A stretch of 64,000 bases of DNA from Limimaricola sp. G21655-S1 (GTDB taxonomy: Bacteria > Pseudomonadota > Alphaproteobacteria > Rhodobacterales > Rhodobacteraceae). Shown here piece after piece: positions 39,997 to 49,152 of the stretch (its first letter is position 1; each line of letters begins with the position of its first letter). Location of the stretch: the NCBI RefSeq assembly GCF_027213785.1, contig NZ_JAPWGO010000001.1, positions 376,007 through 440,006 on the forward strand, read 5' to 3'. The notes beneath the pieces are model-generated. The model saw only the letters and a list, made by a program, of their open reading frames with translations. It did no database searches and was not told the DNA's origin. Both the position numbers and the translations under genes were made by a program.

Positions 39997-41822
39997 AACG
40001 ACTGTCCTATTCCGATATAGACATGGACGCTCTCATAGGCGTCGTCGCCGGTGACCGGCGTCGCGAGGTCGAGCCGTACCGGCCCGATCGGCGTGGCATA
40101 GCGAATCCCCGCCCCGGCACCGGCCTGGAAGTCGCCCTCGCCATCCGGCAGGGCATCGGCCTCGACATAGCCGATGTCGTAGAATCCCACAGCGCCGATC
40201 TTCTCGGTCACGTCGAACCGCGCCTCGAGCTGGGCGCCGGCAAAGCTCTTGCCCCCCGAGCTGACCTCGACCGGGCCGTCGCCGAAATCACGCGTGTAGG
40301 TGACGCCGAGCGACTGGTAGTCATGGCCGCGCACGGTGCCGCCGCCGCCGGAGTAGAACAGGAAATCGGCGGGGCTGTCCTCGAGGCTCGAGAGCAGCAC
40401 CGAGCCGAGCTGGCCGCGCGCGGCCAGCGTCAGCCGCTCGGTCTCGCCGAAGCTGCGATAGGCGCGCGTGTCGACATAGAGCCGGAGCCCGTCATCGCTG
40501 CCGGTCACGCCGAGAAAGGGGGTGACCTCGACATCGACGAAATAGCCGTTCTGGGCATCGAGCGCGGCGTCGCGCCGATCGAGCGTCGCGTCGAGCGGCA
40601 GGGTCAGCAGCGTATAGTCGCGAACCCGCGCATCGGTTTCCTCGCGCGCGGTCAGGATGCCGATGGCGCCGGAGTAGCTCAGCGTCTCGTTGACGTAGCG
40701 CGACAGGCCGATCTCGGCGCTGAACTGGTCGAGCAGGTAGTCGATCTCGTCCTCGCGCTTGAGCTCGGCCTCGGCAAAGAGATCGACATCGGCGCGGAAC
40801 GTGGCAGGGCGGTTGAAACTGGCGCCAAGCCGGTAATCGGCGCCGCCCGAACCGGTGACGCCGGGCACCTCGCCCTCGATGCCCGAGATCTCGCCCTCGA
40901 TGCGCAGCCGCTCGGCCCCGCCCAGAAGGTTGCGATGCAGCCAGAAGGCAGAAAGGCCCAAGCCCTCGACGGTGGAGATCTCGGCGCCGAAGCCGATCCG
41001 TCGCGGCAGCGCTTCGGTCACGGTCAGCTCGAAGGGCAGGGTATTGTCCGGGCCGATCTCCTCGCTCTCGATGAAGGCCACCGAATCGAAGGCGCCGGTG
41101 CGGCGCAGCCGGGTCGCGGCGAAATCGAGATCCTCGGGATCGTAGGTGCGGCCCGTCGGCAGGTCGGCGATGGCGCGGATCCGCTCCTCGCGAACATCCT
41201 CGTTGCCGGTCACGGTGAGCGCACCGAAACGCAGCCGCGGTCCCGGGGCAAGGCGCACGGCGGCGTCGAGCCGCTCGGTCGCGTGGTCGGCGACGATCTC
41301 CTGATCCGCGACCTCGGCCTTGGCGAAGCCCACCGCCTCCCATGCCTCGACCCCGGCGCGCGCGGCGGCCCGCACCGATTCGGCGCGCGCGGTCTCGCCG
41401 GTGGCAAAGCTTTCGGGCAGTTGGGTGTCGGGGGCCAGCGGCGCGATCTCGGTACGACCGAAGGTGAAGCGCGGCCCCTGGCTCACCCGGATCGCGATGT
41501 CGTCGATCCGCGCCGGCGCGTCGAGCGGCGCGAGGGCCGCCGCTTCCTCGCCATTGACGAGAATCGAGATCGTGCCGCCGAAATAACCTTGGGAATAAAG
41601 CCCGGTCAGCAGCCGCCGGTAATCGGCCCGGGCGGCGGCGACGTAATCCTGCGGGGTCGGGTTCTCGTCATCCTTGAGCGCCACCAGCAGCGAGGAATTC
41701 TCCAGCACGCTTTCGAGTTCGTCATCGGCGACGTCGATCTCGAAACGGACATCCTGGCCCAGCGCGGCGGATGTCGACAGGGCGAGAACCGACAGGCCGG
41801 TCAACACGGCGATATGGCGCAA
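39993..41822 (-). CDS. tamA: Translocation and assembly module subunit TamA (Omp85 family)
   Basis: 609 residues. A signal peptide of about 23 residues (RHIAVLTGLSVLALSTSAALG) precedes POTRA domains (about 25-270, with FGALTVTGNEDVREERIRA) and an Omp85 16-strand barrel. The RGHDYQSLG motif near 500 is the conserved loop-6 R-G-x tip and the protein ends VHVYIGIGQSF with terminal Phe. TamA inserts autotransporters and similar proteins with TamB. The TTG at 41822 is chosen: GGAGGA sits 8 bases upstream and it creates the proper signal peptide; the longer frame upstream does not. Confidence 0.92.
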   Translation of the reverse strand: MRHIAVLTGLSVLALSTSAALGQDVRFEIDVADDELESVLENSSLLVALKDDENPTPQDYVAAARADYRRLLTGLYSQGYFGGTISILVNGEEAAALAPLDAPARIDDIAIRVSQGPRFTFGRTEIAPLAPDTQLPESFATGETARAESVRAAARAGVEAWEAVGFAKAEVADQEIVADHATERLDAAVRLAPGPRLRFGALTVTGNEDVREERIRAIADLPTGRTYDPEDLDFAATRLRRTGAFDSVAFIESEEIGPDNTLPFELTVTEALPRRIGFGAEISTVEGLGLSAFWLHRNLLGGAERLRIEGEISGIEGEVPGVTGSGGADYRLGASFNRPATFRADVDLFAEAELKREDEIDYLLDQFSAEIGLSRYVNETLSYSGAIGILTAREETDARVRDYTLLTLPLDATLDRRDAALDAQNGYFVDVEVTPFLGVTGSDDGLRLYVDTRAYRSFGETERLTLAARGQLGSVLLSSLEDSPADFLFYSGGGGTVRGHDYQSLGVTYTRDFGDGPVEVSSGGKSFAGAQLEARFDVTEKIGAVGFYDIGYVEADALPDGEGDFQAGAGAGIRYATPIGPVRLDLATPVTGDDAYESVHVYIGIGQSF

Positions 41823-41936
41823 CTTCGATGTCCTCCCGGCGAACCGCTCTTTATTCGTGGCGCGGTCTGGGCCGGGCCTTGGCCCTATTGCTATCCTATC
41901 GAGACCGGGAGGCAACAGCCCGTTCCGGGCCCATGA

Positions 41937-42710
41937 TCAATTGTGATCGAAGGGATCCGGCTCGTATCCCACGGCGGCGAGGTAGAGCCCGTGCGGCGGA
42001 CAGACCGGGCCGCAGGCGGCGCGGTCGCGCGCCTCGAGCGCTGCCGTCACGTCATCCGGGCTCCACGCGCCGGCGCCGACCCGCTCCAGCGTGCCGACGA
42101 AGCTGCGTACCTGGTTGTGCAGGAAGGAGCGGGCTTTCACGTGAAACCGGATCTCGGGGCCCGAGGGGCCCTCGATCGCCTCGATATCGAGCCGGTCCAG
42201 CGTGCGTAGCGCCGAGTTGGCCTGGCAGATCGAAGAGCGGAAGGTGGTGAAATCGTGCCGCCCGACGAGCCGGTCCGCGCCCGCCTGCATGGCTTCCGCG
42301 TCCAGCGGGTGCGGCACCTGCCAGGCGAGACCCTTGTCATGTGTCAGCGGCGCGCGGCGCGTCACGAGACGAAACAGGTATTGCCGCCACGTGGCCGAGA
42401 ACCGCGCATGGAAATCCTCCGGCACCACGGCACAGGCGGTGATCGCCACCGGATCGGGCTTGAGATGATAGTTCAGCGCCTCCGAGAGGCGGAACGGGTC
42501 CCAGTCCTTCTCGAGATCGCAATGCGCAACCTGGCCCAGCCCATGCACCCCGGCATCGGTGCGCCCGGCGGCGGCGATGGTGTGCGGGCGCCGCTCCAGC
42601 TTTCCGAGCGCGGCCTCGATCGCACCCTGCACCGAGGGGTGGTCCGACTGGCGCTGCCAGCCGGAAAAGGGCGCGCCGTGATATTCGACCTTGAGTGCAT
42701 AGCGTGGCAT
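41937..42710 (-). CDS. truA: tRNA pseudouridine(38-40) synthase TruA
   Basis: 257 residues. [19 protein letters not shown] at the N-terminus, then [17 protein letters not shown] with catalytic Asp52, and [18 protein letters not shown] near the C-terminus are diagnostic for TruA. It converts U38-U40 in tRNA anticodon stems. ATG 42710 starts the conserved sequence; a longer frame upstream is spurious. Divergent from ycjX, with a repeat element (42770-42790) in the space. Downstream tamA begins after 114 bases on the same strand. Confidence 0.95.
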   Translation of the reverse strand: MPRYALKVEYHGAPFSGWQRQSDHPSVQGAIEAALGKLERRPHTIAAAGRTDAGVHGLGQVAHCDLEKDWDPFRLSEALNYHLKPDPVAITACAVVPEDFHARFSATWRQYLFRLVTRRAPLTHDKGLAWQVPHPLDAEAMQAGADRLVGRHDFTTFRSSICQANSALRTLDRLDIEAIEGPSGPEIRFHVKARSFLHNQVRSFVGTLERVGAGAWSPDDVTAALEARDRAACGPVCPPHGLYLAAVGYEPDPFDHN

Positions 42711-42769
42711 GGCGCTGCGGGTAGCCCCGGTGCCACCGCTTGGCAAGCGCGCGCAGGTCCCTTTCATCT

Positions 42770-42790
42770 TTCTCCAAATACGCAAATCCG
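42770..42790 (-). repeat. Intergenic repeat copy containing TTTGCGTATTTGG
   Basis: Read on the minus strand this 21-mer is identical to bases 49066-49086 on the plus strand. It lies in the divergent truA-ycjX space, followed on the minus strand by AGATGAAAGG. A short GGGG-CGCA-CCCC hairpin precedes it at some distance. See the related hairpin-plus-motif at 13508 and 49046. Confidence 0.6.
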
Positions 42791-42871
42791 TGGGTGGTGC
42801 GGGGTGCGCCCCTGTGCATTCCGGGTGGGCATGCCTATCTTCGCGGCGAATGGCGGGCAGGGAGCGGCACA

Positions 42872-44290
42872 TTGGTCATCGGGGCGATCACGCAAGGATT
42901 CACGCGCGGCGTCGAGGGGGTGGCGGACCGGCTGGTCTCGCCATTCACCGATCCGGTGATCCGGCTCGGCGTGACCGGGCTGTCGCGGGCCGGCAAGACG
43001 GTGTTCATAACCTCGCTGGTCGCGAACCTGATGGATCGTGGCCGGATGCCGCAATTCGCCGCCGGACCGCGCATCCAGGGCGCGGTGCTGCGCCCGCAGC
43101 CCGACGACACGGTGGCGCGGTTCGACTATGAGGGGCACATGGCGCAGCTCATGGGGCCCGAGCCCAGCTGGCCCGAGGGCACGCGACGGGTGAGCGAGCT
43201 GCGGCTCAGCCTGCGGGTCCAGCAGGGCGGGCTGCTGGCGGGGGTGCAGGGACCACGAACCGTGCATCTCGACATCGTCGATTACCCGGGCGAATGGCTG
43301 CTCGATCTCGGGCTTCTCGAAAAGGACTACGCGCAATGGGCGCGCGAGGCGCTGGGCCGGGCCGAGCGGCGGGCGGCGGCGATGCCGCAGGCGGCGGCGC
43401 TGCTCGCGGCGGTGGCCGCAGCGGAGGCCGAGGCGCCGTTCGAGGAGCCGCGCGCCAAGACGCTGGCTCGGGCCTTCACCGAATATCTCAACGCCGCGCG
43501 CGAGGCGGGCTATTCGGACTGCACGCCGGGGCGGTTCCTGCTGCCCGGCGATCTCGAAGGTTCGCCGGTGCTGACCTTCGCGCCGCTACCCGGCGCGCCG
43601 GGCGGCAAGGGCAGCCTGAAGCGCGAGATGGAGCGGCGATACGAGGCCTACAAGCGCGAGGTGGTGAAGCCGTTCTTCCGCGATCACTTCGCCCGGATCG
43701 ACAGGCAGGTGGTGCTGGTCGACGTGCTGTCCGCGATCCATGCCGGACCGCAGGCGGTCGAGGATCTGCGCGCCGCGATGGCCGACATCCTGCGCGCCTT
43801 CCGCCCGGGCCGGAACGCGTTCCTGAGCCGCATTTTTCAGGGCCGGCGCATCGACCGCATCCTGTTCGCCGCGACCAAGGCCGATCACCTGCATCATTCC
43901 GAGCATGCCAAGCTCGCCGCGATCACCGAGGCGCTGTTGCGCGACGCGCGCGACCGCGCCGATTTCGCCGGGGCCAGGACCCAGGCGATGGCGATCGCCG
44001 CGCTGAGGACCACGGTCGAGGACCGGATCAGCCATGGCGGCGAGATGATCGACGTGGTGCGCGGCAAGCTTCTGGAAACCGGGCGGCAGGCGGCCCTGCA
44101 TGCGGGCGCGCTGCCGGACGACCCGTCCCTGCTTCTGGCGCCCGCGCGCGCCGGGGCGGAGCGCTGGCTCGACGGGGACTACTCGGTGATGAATTTCGGG
44201 CCGGCGCGGATGGTGCTGAAGCCCGGCGAGGGCCCGCCGCATATCCGGCTCGACCGCGCGGCGGAGTTCCTCTTGGGCGACCGGCTGTGA
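42872..44290 (+). CDS. ycjX: YcjX family P-loop GTPase-like protein
   Basis: 472 residues with a TTG start, against 465 in E. coli YcjX. P-loop GLSRAGKT at 36-43; [19 protein letters not shown] is the family G3-like motif, [14 protein letters not shown] supplies TKxD (G4-like). YcjX is a stress-induced NTPase usually paired with ycjF, as here; a dynamin-like or membrane role is suspected. TTG 42872 is preferred: AGGGAG lies 7 bases upstream and the protein then starts [12 protein letters not shown] like its relatives; the frame is open from 42740 but its first 44 codons show no family resemblance. Confidence 0.85.
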   Translation: MVIGAITQGFTRGVEGVADRLVSPFTDPVIRLGVTGLSRAGKTVFITSLVANLMDRGRMPQFAAGPRIQGAVLRPQPDDTVARFDYEGHMAQLMGPEPSWPEGTRRVSELRLSLRVQQGGLLAGVQGPRTVHLDIVDYPGEWLLDLGLLEKDYAQWAREALGRAERRAAAMPQAAALLAAVAAAEAEAPFEEPRAKTLARAFTEYLNAAREAGYSDCTPGRFLLPGDLEGSPVLTFAPLPGAPGGKGSLKREMERRYEAYKREVVKPFFRDHFARIDRQVVLVDVLSAIHAGPQAVEDLRAAMADILRAFRPGRNAFLSRIFQGRRIDRILFAATKADHLHHSEHAKLAAITEALLRDARDRADFAGARTQAMAIAALRTTVEDRISHGGEMIDVVRGKLLETGRQAALHAGALPDDPSLLLAPARAGAERWLDGDYSVMNFGPARMVLKPGEGPPHIRLDRAAEFLLGDRL

Positions 44291-44300
44291 GGAGGCAGGC

Positions 44301-45311
44301 ATGAGCGACCAGAAACGCCGCGGCCCGGTGATGATCGATCTCGAAGAGGAGGCGGCGCCCGAGGTGACGCCCGCCACCGCGCCCCCCGTACCCGAACCGG
44401 GGCTGCCGCAGGGCGCGGCGCTGCAACGCGCGGCGGTGATCGCGGCGCGGCCGCGCTCGGCGCTCGCGCGCTGGTTCTTCGCGGCGCTGGCCACGCTTCT
44501 GGGCTTCATGCTCTCGGTCGCGGCCTGGAACTGGGTGGCGGGGCTTCTGGCCGCGAGCCCGGTGCTGGGGATGGTCGCGAGCCTGCTTCTGGCGCTGGTG
44601 CTGGCGCTGCTGCTGGCGATCGCGGCAAAGGAGTTCTGGGCGTTCCGGCGGCTGGCGCGGCTCGACCACATCCAGAGGGATGCCGGCGCGGCGCTGGGCG
44701 CGCAGGACCTGTCGCTCGCGCGATCGGTCTCGGCGCAGATGCTGTCGCTCTATGCCGGTCGCGACGAGTTGGCGCCGGGGCTGGCGCGGATCCGGGCGCG
44801 CGAGGGAGAGGTCTTCGACGCCGACGGGTTGCTGGCGCTGTCGGAAACCGAGCTTCTGGCGCCGCTCGACGCCATGGCGCTGCGCGAGGTCGAAGCGGCG
44901 GCGCGGCAGGTGGCGACGGTGACGGCGGTGGTGCCCTTGGCGCTTGCCGACGTGACCGCGGCGCTCACCGCGAATCTGCGGATGATCCGGCGCGTTGCCG
45001 AGATCTATGGCGGCCGCTCCGGCACGCTGGGCGCCTGGCGTCTGACGCGGTCGGTCTTCACCCATCTCGTGGCGACCGGCGCGGTCGCGGTGGGCGACGA
45101 CCTCGTCAGCTCGGTGGCGGGCGGCGGCGTGCTGAGCCGCGTTTCGCGCCGCTTCGGCGAAGGGGTGGTGAACGGCGCGCTGACGGCGCGGGTGGGCGTC
45201 GCCGCGATCGAGGTTTGCCGGCCGCTTCCGTTCCGCGCGGCCAAGCGCCCCTCGGTCTCGGGCCTCGTGGGAAGGGCGCTGACCGGGCTGTTCGGGGCGC
45301 GCGAGGGCTGA
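44301..45311 (+). CDS. ycjF: YcjF/TIGR01620 (DUF697) family membrane protein
   Basis: 336 residues. A polar N-terminal tail (1-55), two TM helices (about 60-82 and 88-110), then DUF697-type helical hydrophobic segments with NLRMIRRVAEIYGGRSGTLGAWRLTRSVFTHL and VGDDLVSSVAGGGVLSRVSRRFGEG. Partner of YcjX in the inner membrane; molecular role unknown. The ATG has GGAGGC upstream and lies 10 bases after ycjX, so the two are one operon. Confidence 0.85.
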   Translation: MSDQKRRGPVMIDLEEEAAPEVTPATAPPVPEPGLPQGAALQRAAVIAARPRSALARWFFAALATLLGFMLSVAAWNWVAGLLAASPVLGMVASLLLALVLALLLAIAAKEFWAFRRLARLDHIQRDAGAALGAQDLSLARSVSAQMLSLYAGRDELAPGLARIRAREGEVFDADGLLALSETELLAPLDAMALREVEAAARQVATVTAVVPLALADVTAALTANLRMIRRVAEIYGGRSGTLGAWRLTRSVFTHLVATGAVAVGDDLVSSVAGGGVLSRVSRRFGEGVVNGALTARVGVAAIEVCRPLPFRAAKRPSVSGLVGRALTGLFGAREG

Positions 45312-45466
45312 CCGGCCGGGCGCAGCCTGGCTGATGGCTGCATCTCGTCGTTTCGATGATCGAGCGCGCGGGCAGTGCGCCGAGCACGTCGATCCCGGTT
45401 TCGGTGGGGCAGGGAGCGCGCCCCGTTTGCCGATGCGGGTTTCCCCGTATCTTCGGGGCGTGCCAG

Positions 45467-45868
45467 CTAGAGCAGCTTCGGAATGCCGCCCGGAAGTGTC
45501 TCGCGCTCCGTGACACCGGCGCGCAGCGTCCGGCCGATGCGATGCGCCAGCGCCGACCACGCGGCGGCGGTCTCGGGTGGAAGCTCCTCGCGCAGCGTCA
45601 TGTCGAACAGCGCCAGCCACGGCGCGAACATGCCGGGCCGCACGTCGCGGGCCTCGCGATGCACCGTCACCGGGCTGCCGCGATAGCCGGGACGGCCGAG
45701 GATCGCGCTTTCCCAGAAGGTCACGATCCGCGCCTCGTGCTCGGGCCAGTCGGTGACGTGGCGCGCGAAGACCGGGCCGAGACCGGGATGGGCGCGCACG
45801 CGCTCGTAGAACCGCGCGACGACGCGCGCGATCTGTTCCGGCGTGATCTCGATGCGCGGTTCCGGCAT
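45467..45868 (-). CDS. Group III truncated haemoglobin
   Basis: 133 residues. FYERVRAHPGLGPVFARHV (helix B/C with hydrophobic pocket), FWESAILGRPGYRGSPVTVHREA with the expected proximal His at about 70, and MFAPWLALFDMTL follow the trHb3 pattern of a 2-on-2 globin. Such globins bind haem and are linked to O2/NO/peroxide chemistry. ATG 45868 has AGGAG 7 bases upstream. Monocistronic on the minus strand between ycjF and ileS, with no partner visible. Confidence 0.85.
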   Translation of the reverse strand: MPEPRIEITPEQIARVVARFYERVRAHPGLGPVFARHVTDWPEHEARIVTFWESAILGRPGYRGSPVTVHREARDVRPGMFAPWLALFDMTLREELPPETAAAWSALAHRIGRTLRAGVTERETLPGGIPKLL

Positions 45869-45929
45869 GGCGGGCTCCTTCCGATCCCTGTCATAGACCC
45901 AAGCCCGGGCATGGGAAACCGGGGCGCGC

Positions 45930-45958
45930 TTTACCCGCCGCGCGGCCGCGCCTATAAG
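45930..45958 (+). promoter_or_regulatory. Predicted promoter of ileS
   Basis: TTTACC at 45930-45935 and TATAAG at 45953-45958 are 17 bases apart. Transcription should start at 45965 or so, one base before an ATG at 45966. That leaves a leader of about 147 nt before ileS. Confidence 0.6.
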
Positions 45959-45965
45959 CGGCGCC

Positions 45966-46016
45966 ATGACGGCCCTTCGCGCCCATATCACGCGAATTAC
46001 CGGCCCGGCGCTCTGA
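45966..46016 (+). CDS. Possible leaderless 16-residue leader peptide upstream of ileS
   Basis: A short frame of 16 codons (MTALRAHITRITGPAL) begins at the predicted ileS transcription start, without a Shine-Dalgarno, as leaderless mRNAs do. It contains two Ile codons (ATC, ATT). After the stop, bases 46022-46066 can form a long GC-rich stem-loop. Such an arrangement could sense isoleucyl-tRNA charging, but two Ile codons is few and no T-run follows, so attenuation is only a hypothesis. Confidence 0.3.
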   Translation: MTALRAHITRITGPAL

Positions 46017-46112
46017 GGATCAGGGCCGCCGGGACAAGGCGCATGAGCTGACGCCGCGCCGCCCTTCACCAGACATTCCGATACGACCGGACTTCGACAG
46101 GACCGAACAGCG

Positions 46113-49034
46113 ATGTGCGCCGATACGCCCGAGAACCAGACCGACACCCCCGACTACAAGGACACCCTGAACCTGCCGCGCACCGATTTCCCGATGCGCG
46201 CGGGCCTGCCCAACCGCGAGCCGGGCTGGCTCGCCCGCTGGGAGCAGATCGGGGTCTATGACCGGCTGCGCGAGAAGGCGAAGGGCCGCAAGCCCTTCAC
46301 CCTTCATGACGGCCCGCCTTACGCCAACGGCAACCTGCATATCGGCCACGCGCTCAACAAGATCCTCAAGGACATGGTGGTGCGCTCGCAGCAGATGATG
46401 GGCCGCGATGCGCGCTACATCCCCGGCTGGGACTGCCACGGCCTGCCGATCGAGTGGAAGATCGAGGAGCAGTACCGCAAGAAGGGCCAGGACAAGGACA
46501 AGGTCGACGTGATCGACTTCCGTCAGGAATGCCGGAAGTTCGCCGAGGGCTGGGTCGATATCCAGCGCGACGAGTTCAAGCGGCTCGGCGTCACCGGCAA
46601 GTGGGAGAAGCCCTATCTGACGATGGACTTCCACGCCGAGCGGGTGATCGCCGAGGAGTTCCAGAAGTTCCTGATGAACGGCGTGCTCTACCAGGGCTCC
46701 AAGCCGGTGATGTGGTCGCCGATCGAGAAGACCGCGCTGGCCGAGGCCGAGGTCGAGTACCACGACAAGGAAAGCTTCACGATCTGGGTGCGCTTCCCGG
46801 TGCTGGGCTCGGACGACCCGCTGCTTCAGGGCGCGGATGTCGTGATCTGGACCACCACGCCCTGGACCATTCCCTCGAACAAGGGCGTCGTCTACCACCC
46901 CGACATCTCCTACGGCGTCTACGAGATCACCGGCGCCCCGGAGGACAACTGGGTGAAGAAGGGCGACCGGCTGCTGCTCGCCGACAAGCTGGCCGAGGGC
47001 TGCCTGGCCAAGGCCCGCGTCGATGGCTGGGAGCGGATCGGCGACGCACCCGCGCTCGACGGGCTGTCGGTCGCGCATCCCTTTGCCGGCATCGAGGGCG
47101 GCGAGGGAGAGTGGGACCAGCCGCGCGACTTCCGCGCCGCGCCCTTCGTCACCGACGAGGACGGCACCGGTTTCGTGCATTGCGCACCCAGCCACGGCAT
47201 GGACGAGTTCGAACTCTACCGCGATGCGGGGATGCTCGCGGAGGTCATCACCTACAACGTCGAGGAAGACGGCTCCTTCCGCGCCGACCTGCCGCTCTTC
47301 GGCGGCAAGCGCATCCTCAAGCCGAACGGCAAGGAAGGCGACGCCAACGCCGCCGTCATCGAGAAGCTGGCCGAGAGCGGCAAGCTCTTCGCGCGCGGCA
47401 AGATCAAGCACTCCTACCCGCATAGCTGGCGCTCCAAGGCGCCGCTGATCTTCCGTAACACGCCGCAATGGTTCGCCGCGATCGACCGCGAGGTCGGCGA
47501 CGGCCAGGACCGGTACGGCAAGACCATCCGCGAGCGGGCGCTGACCTCGATCGACGAGTTGGTGACCTGGACGCCGAAGACCGGCCGCAACCGGCTGCAT
47601 TCGATGATCGAGCAGCGGCCCGATTGGGTGCTGTCGCGCCAGCGCGCCTGGGGCGTGCCGCTGACCTGCTTCGTCAAGAAGGGGGCCCGCCCTACCGATC
47701 CCGACTTCCTGCTGCGCGACGAGGGCGTCAACGCCCGGATTCTCGAGGCCTTCGAGGCCGAGGGTGCGGATGCGTGGTACCGCGACGGCGCCAAGGCGCG
47801 CTTCCTGGGCGATGCCGTGAACCCCGATGATTACGAGCAGGTTTTCGACATCCTCGACGTCTGGTTCGATTCCGGCTCCACCCATGCCTTCGTGCTGCGC
47901 GACCGTGAGGACGGCTCCGAGGACGGTCTGGCCGATCTCTACCTCGAAGGCACCGACCAGCATCGCGGCTGGTTCCATTCCTCGATGCTGCAATCCTGCG
48001 GCACCAAGGGGCGCGCGCCCTATCGCGGCGTGCTGACGCATGGCTTCACGCTCGACGAGAAGGGCATGAAGATGTCCAAGAGCTTGGGCAACACCGTCAG
48101 CCCCGCCGACGTGACCAAGCAGTACGGCGCCGACATTCTCCGGCTCTGGGTGGCGCAGTCGGACTACACCGCCGACCTGCGGATCGGGCCGGAGATCCTC
48201 AAGGGCACCGCCGACGGCTACCGCCGACTGCGCAACACCATGCGTTTCCTACTGGGATCGCTGGCGGACTTCACCGAGGCCGACCGGGTTGAGCCCTCGG
48301 AGATGCCCGAGCTGGAGCGCTGGGTGCTGCACCGTCTGGCCGAGCTCGACCAGACCGTGCGCGAGGGCTACGACGCCTACGACTTCCAGGGCGTGTTCCA
48401 GTCGGTCTTCACCTTCGCCACGGTGGAGCTCTCGGCCTTCTATTTCGACATCCGCAAGGACGCGCTCTACTGCGACGGCGACACCGCGCGGCGCCGCGCG
48501 GCGCGCACCGTGCTCGACCTGCTGTTCCACCGCCTGACGACCTGGCTCGCCCCGATCCTCGTCTTCACGATGGAAGAGGTCTGGCTGGAGCGGAACCCGG
48601 GCGACGACGCCTCGGTGCATCTCACCGACATCCCCCAGACGCCGCAGGCGTGGCGCGACGAGGCGCTGGCCGAGAAATGGGCGGCGATCCGCAAGGTGCG
48701 GCGGGTGGTGACTGCGGCGCTCGAAGTGGCGCGGCGCGACAAGGTGATCGGCGCCTCGCTCGAAGCGGCGCCGGTGGTGCATGTGCGCGACGCCGAGGCG
48801 CTGGCCGCGCTCAAGAGCGTGAGCTTCGAGGATCTGTGCATCACCTCGGCGATCTATTTGACCGGCGACCCGTCGCCCGCCGAGGCGTTCCGCCTGCCCG
48901 AGGTGGAAGGCGTCGGCGTCGTGTTCGAAGCGGCCGAGGGCGAGAAGTGCCAGCGCTGCTGGAAGATCCTGCCCGATGTCGGCACGCATGCGCATCCCGG
49001 CGTCTGCGCGCGTTGCGACGCGGCGCTGGCGTGA
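46113..49034 (+). CDS. ileS: Isoleucyl-tRNA synthetase
   Basis: 973 residues, class Ia. HIGH motif HIGH at 76-79 in [11 protein letters not shown], catalytic KMSKS at 653-657, CP1 editing domain between ([10 protein letters not shown], about 245-255), and a C-terminal zinc-ribbon with CQRCW...CARC. The long bacterial form is complete. It charges tRNA-Ile and edits Val. The ATG at 46113 has no strong Shine-Dalgarno; the next in-frame Met (MRAGLP) would cut conserved sequence. Strong predicted promoter at 45930. A 3' inverted repeat region follows. Confidence 0.97.
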   Translation: MCADTPENQTDTPDYKDTLNLPRTDFPMRAGLPNREPGWLARWEQIGVYDRLREKAKGRKPFTLHDGPPYANGNLHIGHALNKILKDMVVRSQQMMGRDARYIPGWDCHGLPIEWKIEEQYRKKGQDKDKVDVIDFRQECRKFAEGWVDIQRDEFKRLGVTGKWEKPYLTMDFHAERVIAEEFQKFLMNGVLYQGSKPVMWSPIEKTALAEAEVEYHDKESFTIWVRFPVLGSDDPLLQGADVVIWTTTPWTIPSNKGVVYHPDISYGVYEITGAPEDNWVKKGDRLLLADKLAEGCLAKARVDGWERIGDAPALDGLSVAHPFAGIEGGEGEWDQPRDFRAAPFVTDEDGTGFVHCAPSHGMDEFELYRDAGMLAEVITYNVEEDGSFRADLPLFGGKRILKPNGKEGDANAAVIEKLAESGKLFARGKIKHSYPHSWRSKAPLIFRNTPQWFAAIDREVGDGQDRYGKTIRERALTSIDELVTWTPKTGRNRLHSMIEQRPDWVLSRQRAWGVPLTCFVKKGARPTDPDFLLRDEGVNARILEAFEAEGADAWYRDGAKARFLGDAVNPDDYEQVFDILDVWFDSGSTHAFVLRDREDGSEDGLADLYLEGTDQHRGWFHSSMLQSCGTKGRAPYRGVLTHGFTLDEKGMKMSKSLGNTVSPADVTKQYGADILRLWVAQSDYTADLRIGPEILKGTADGYRRLRNTMRFLLGSLADFTEADRVEPSEMPELERWVLHRLAELDQTVREGYDAYDFQGVFQSVFTFATVELSAFYFDIRKDALYCDGDTARRRAARTVLDLLFHRLTTWLAPILVFTMEEVWLERNPGDDASVHLTDIPQTPQAWRDEALAEKWAAIRKVRRVVTAALEVARRDKVIGASLEAAPVVHVRDAEALAALKSVSFEDLCITSAIYLTGDPSPAEAFRLPEVEGVGVVFEAAEGEKCQRCWKILPDVGTHAHPGVCARCDAALA

Positions 49035-49045
49035 CGATCATCCGG

Positions 49046-49139
49046 CGCCGCCCCAGCCGCGGCGTCGGATTTGCGTATTTGGAGAACAAAGTTGCCAGGC
49101 GCGCCTCTGGTGACTTTGTTCCGCAAATACGCAATCGCG
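49046..49139. repeat. Large imperfect inverted repeat with outward TTGCGTATT motifs between ileS and an EamA gene
   Basis: Left arm 49066-49097 and right arm 49108-49139 are imperfectly complementary: TTGCGTATTTG, GAACAAAGT and CCA match, with short mismatches, around GGCGCGCC. Each motif is preceded, on its own strand, by a small GC hairpin (49046-49064 on plus; about 49136-49152 on minus). Bases 49066-49086 are identical to the copy at 42770-42790. It may be a bidirectional terminator or a small repetitive element. Confidence 0.7.
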
Positions 49140-49152
49140 GTTTCGGCCCGCG

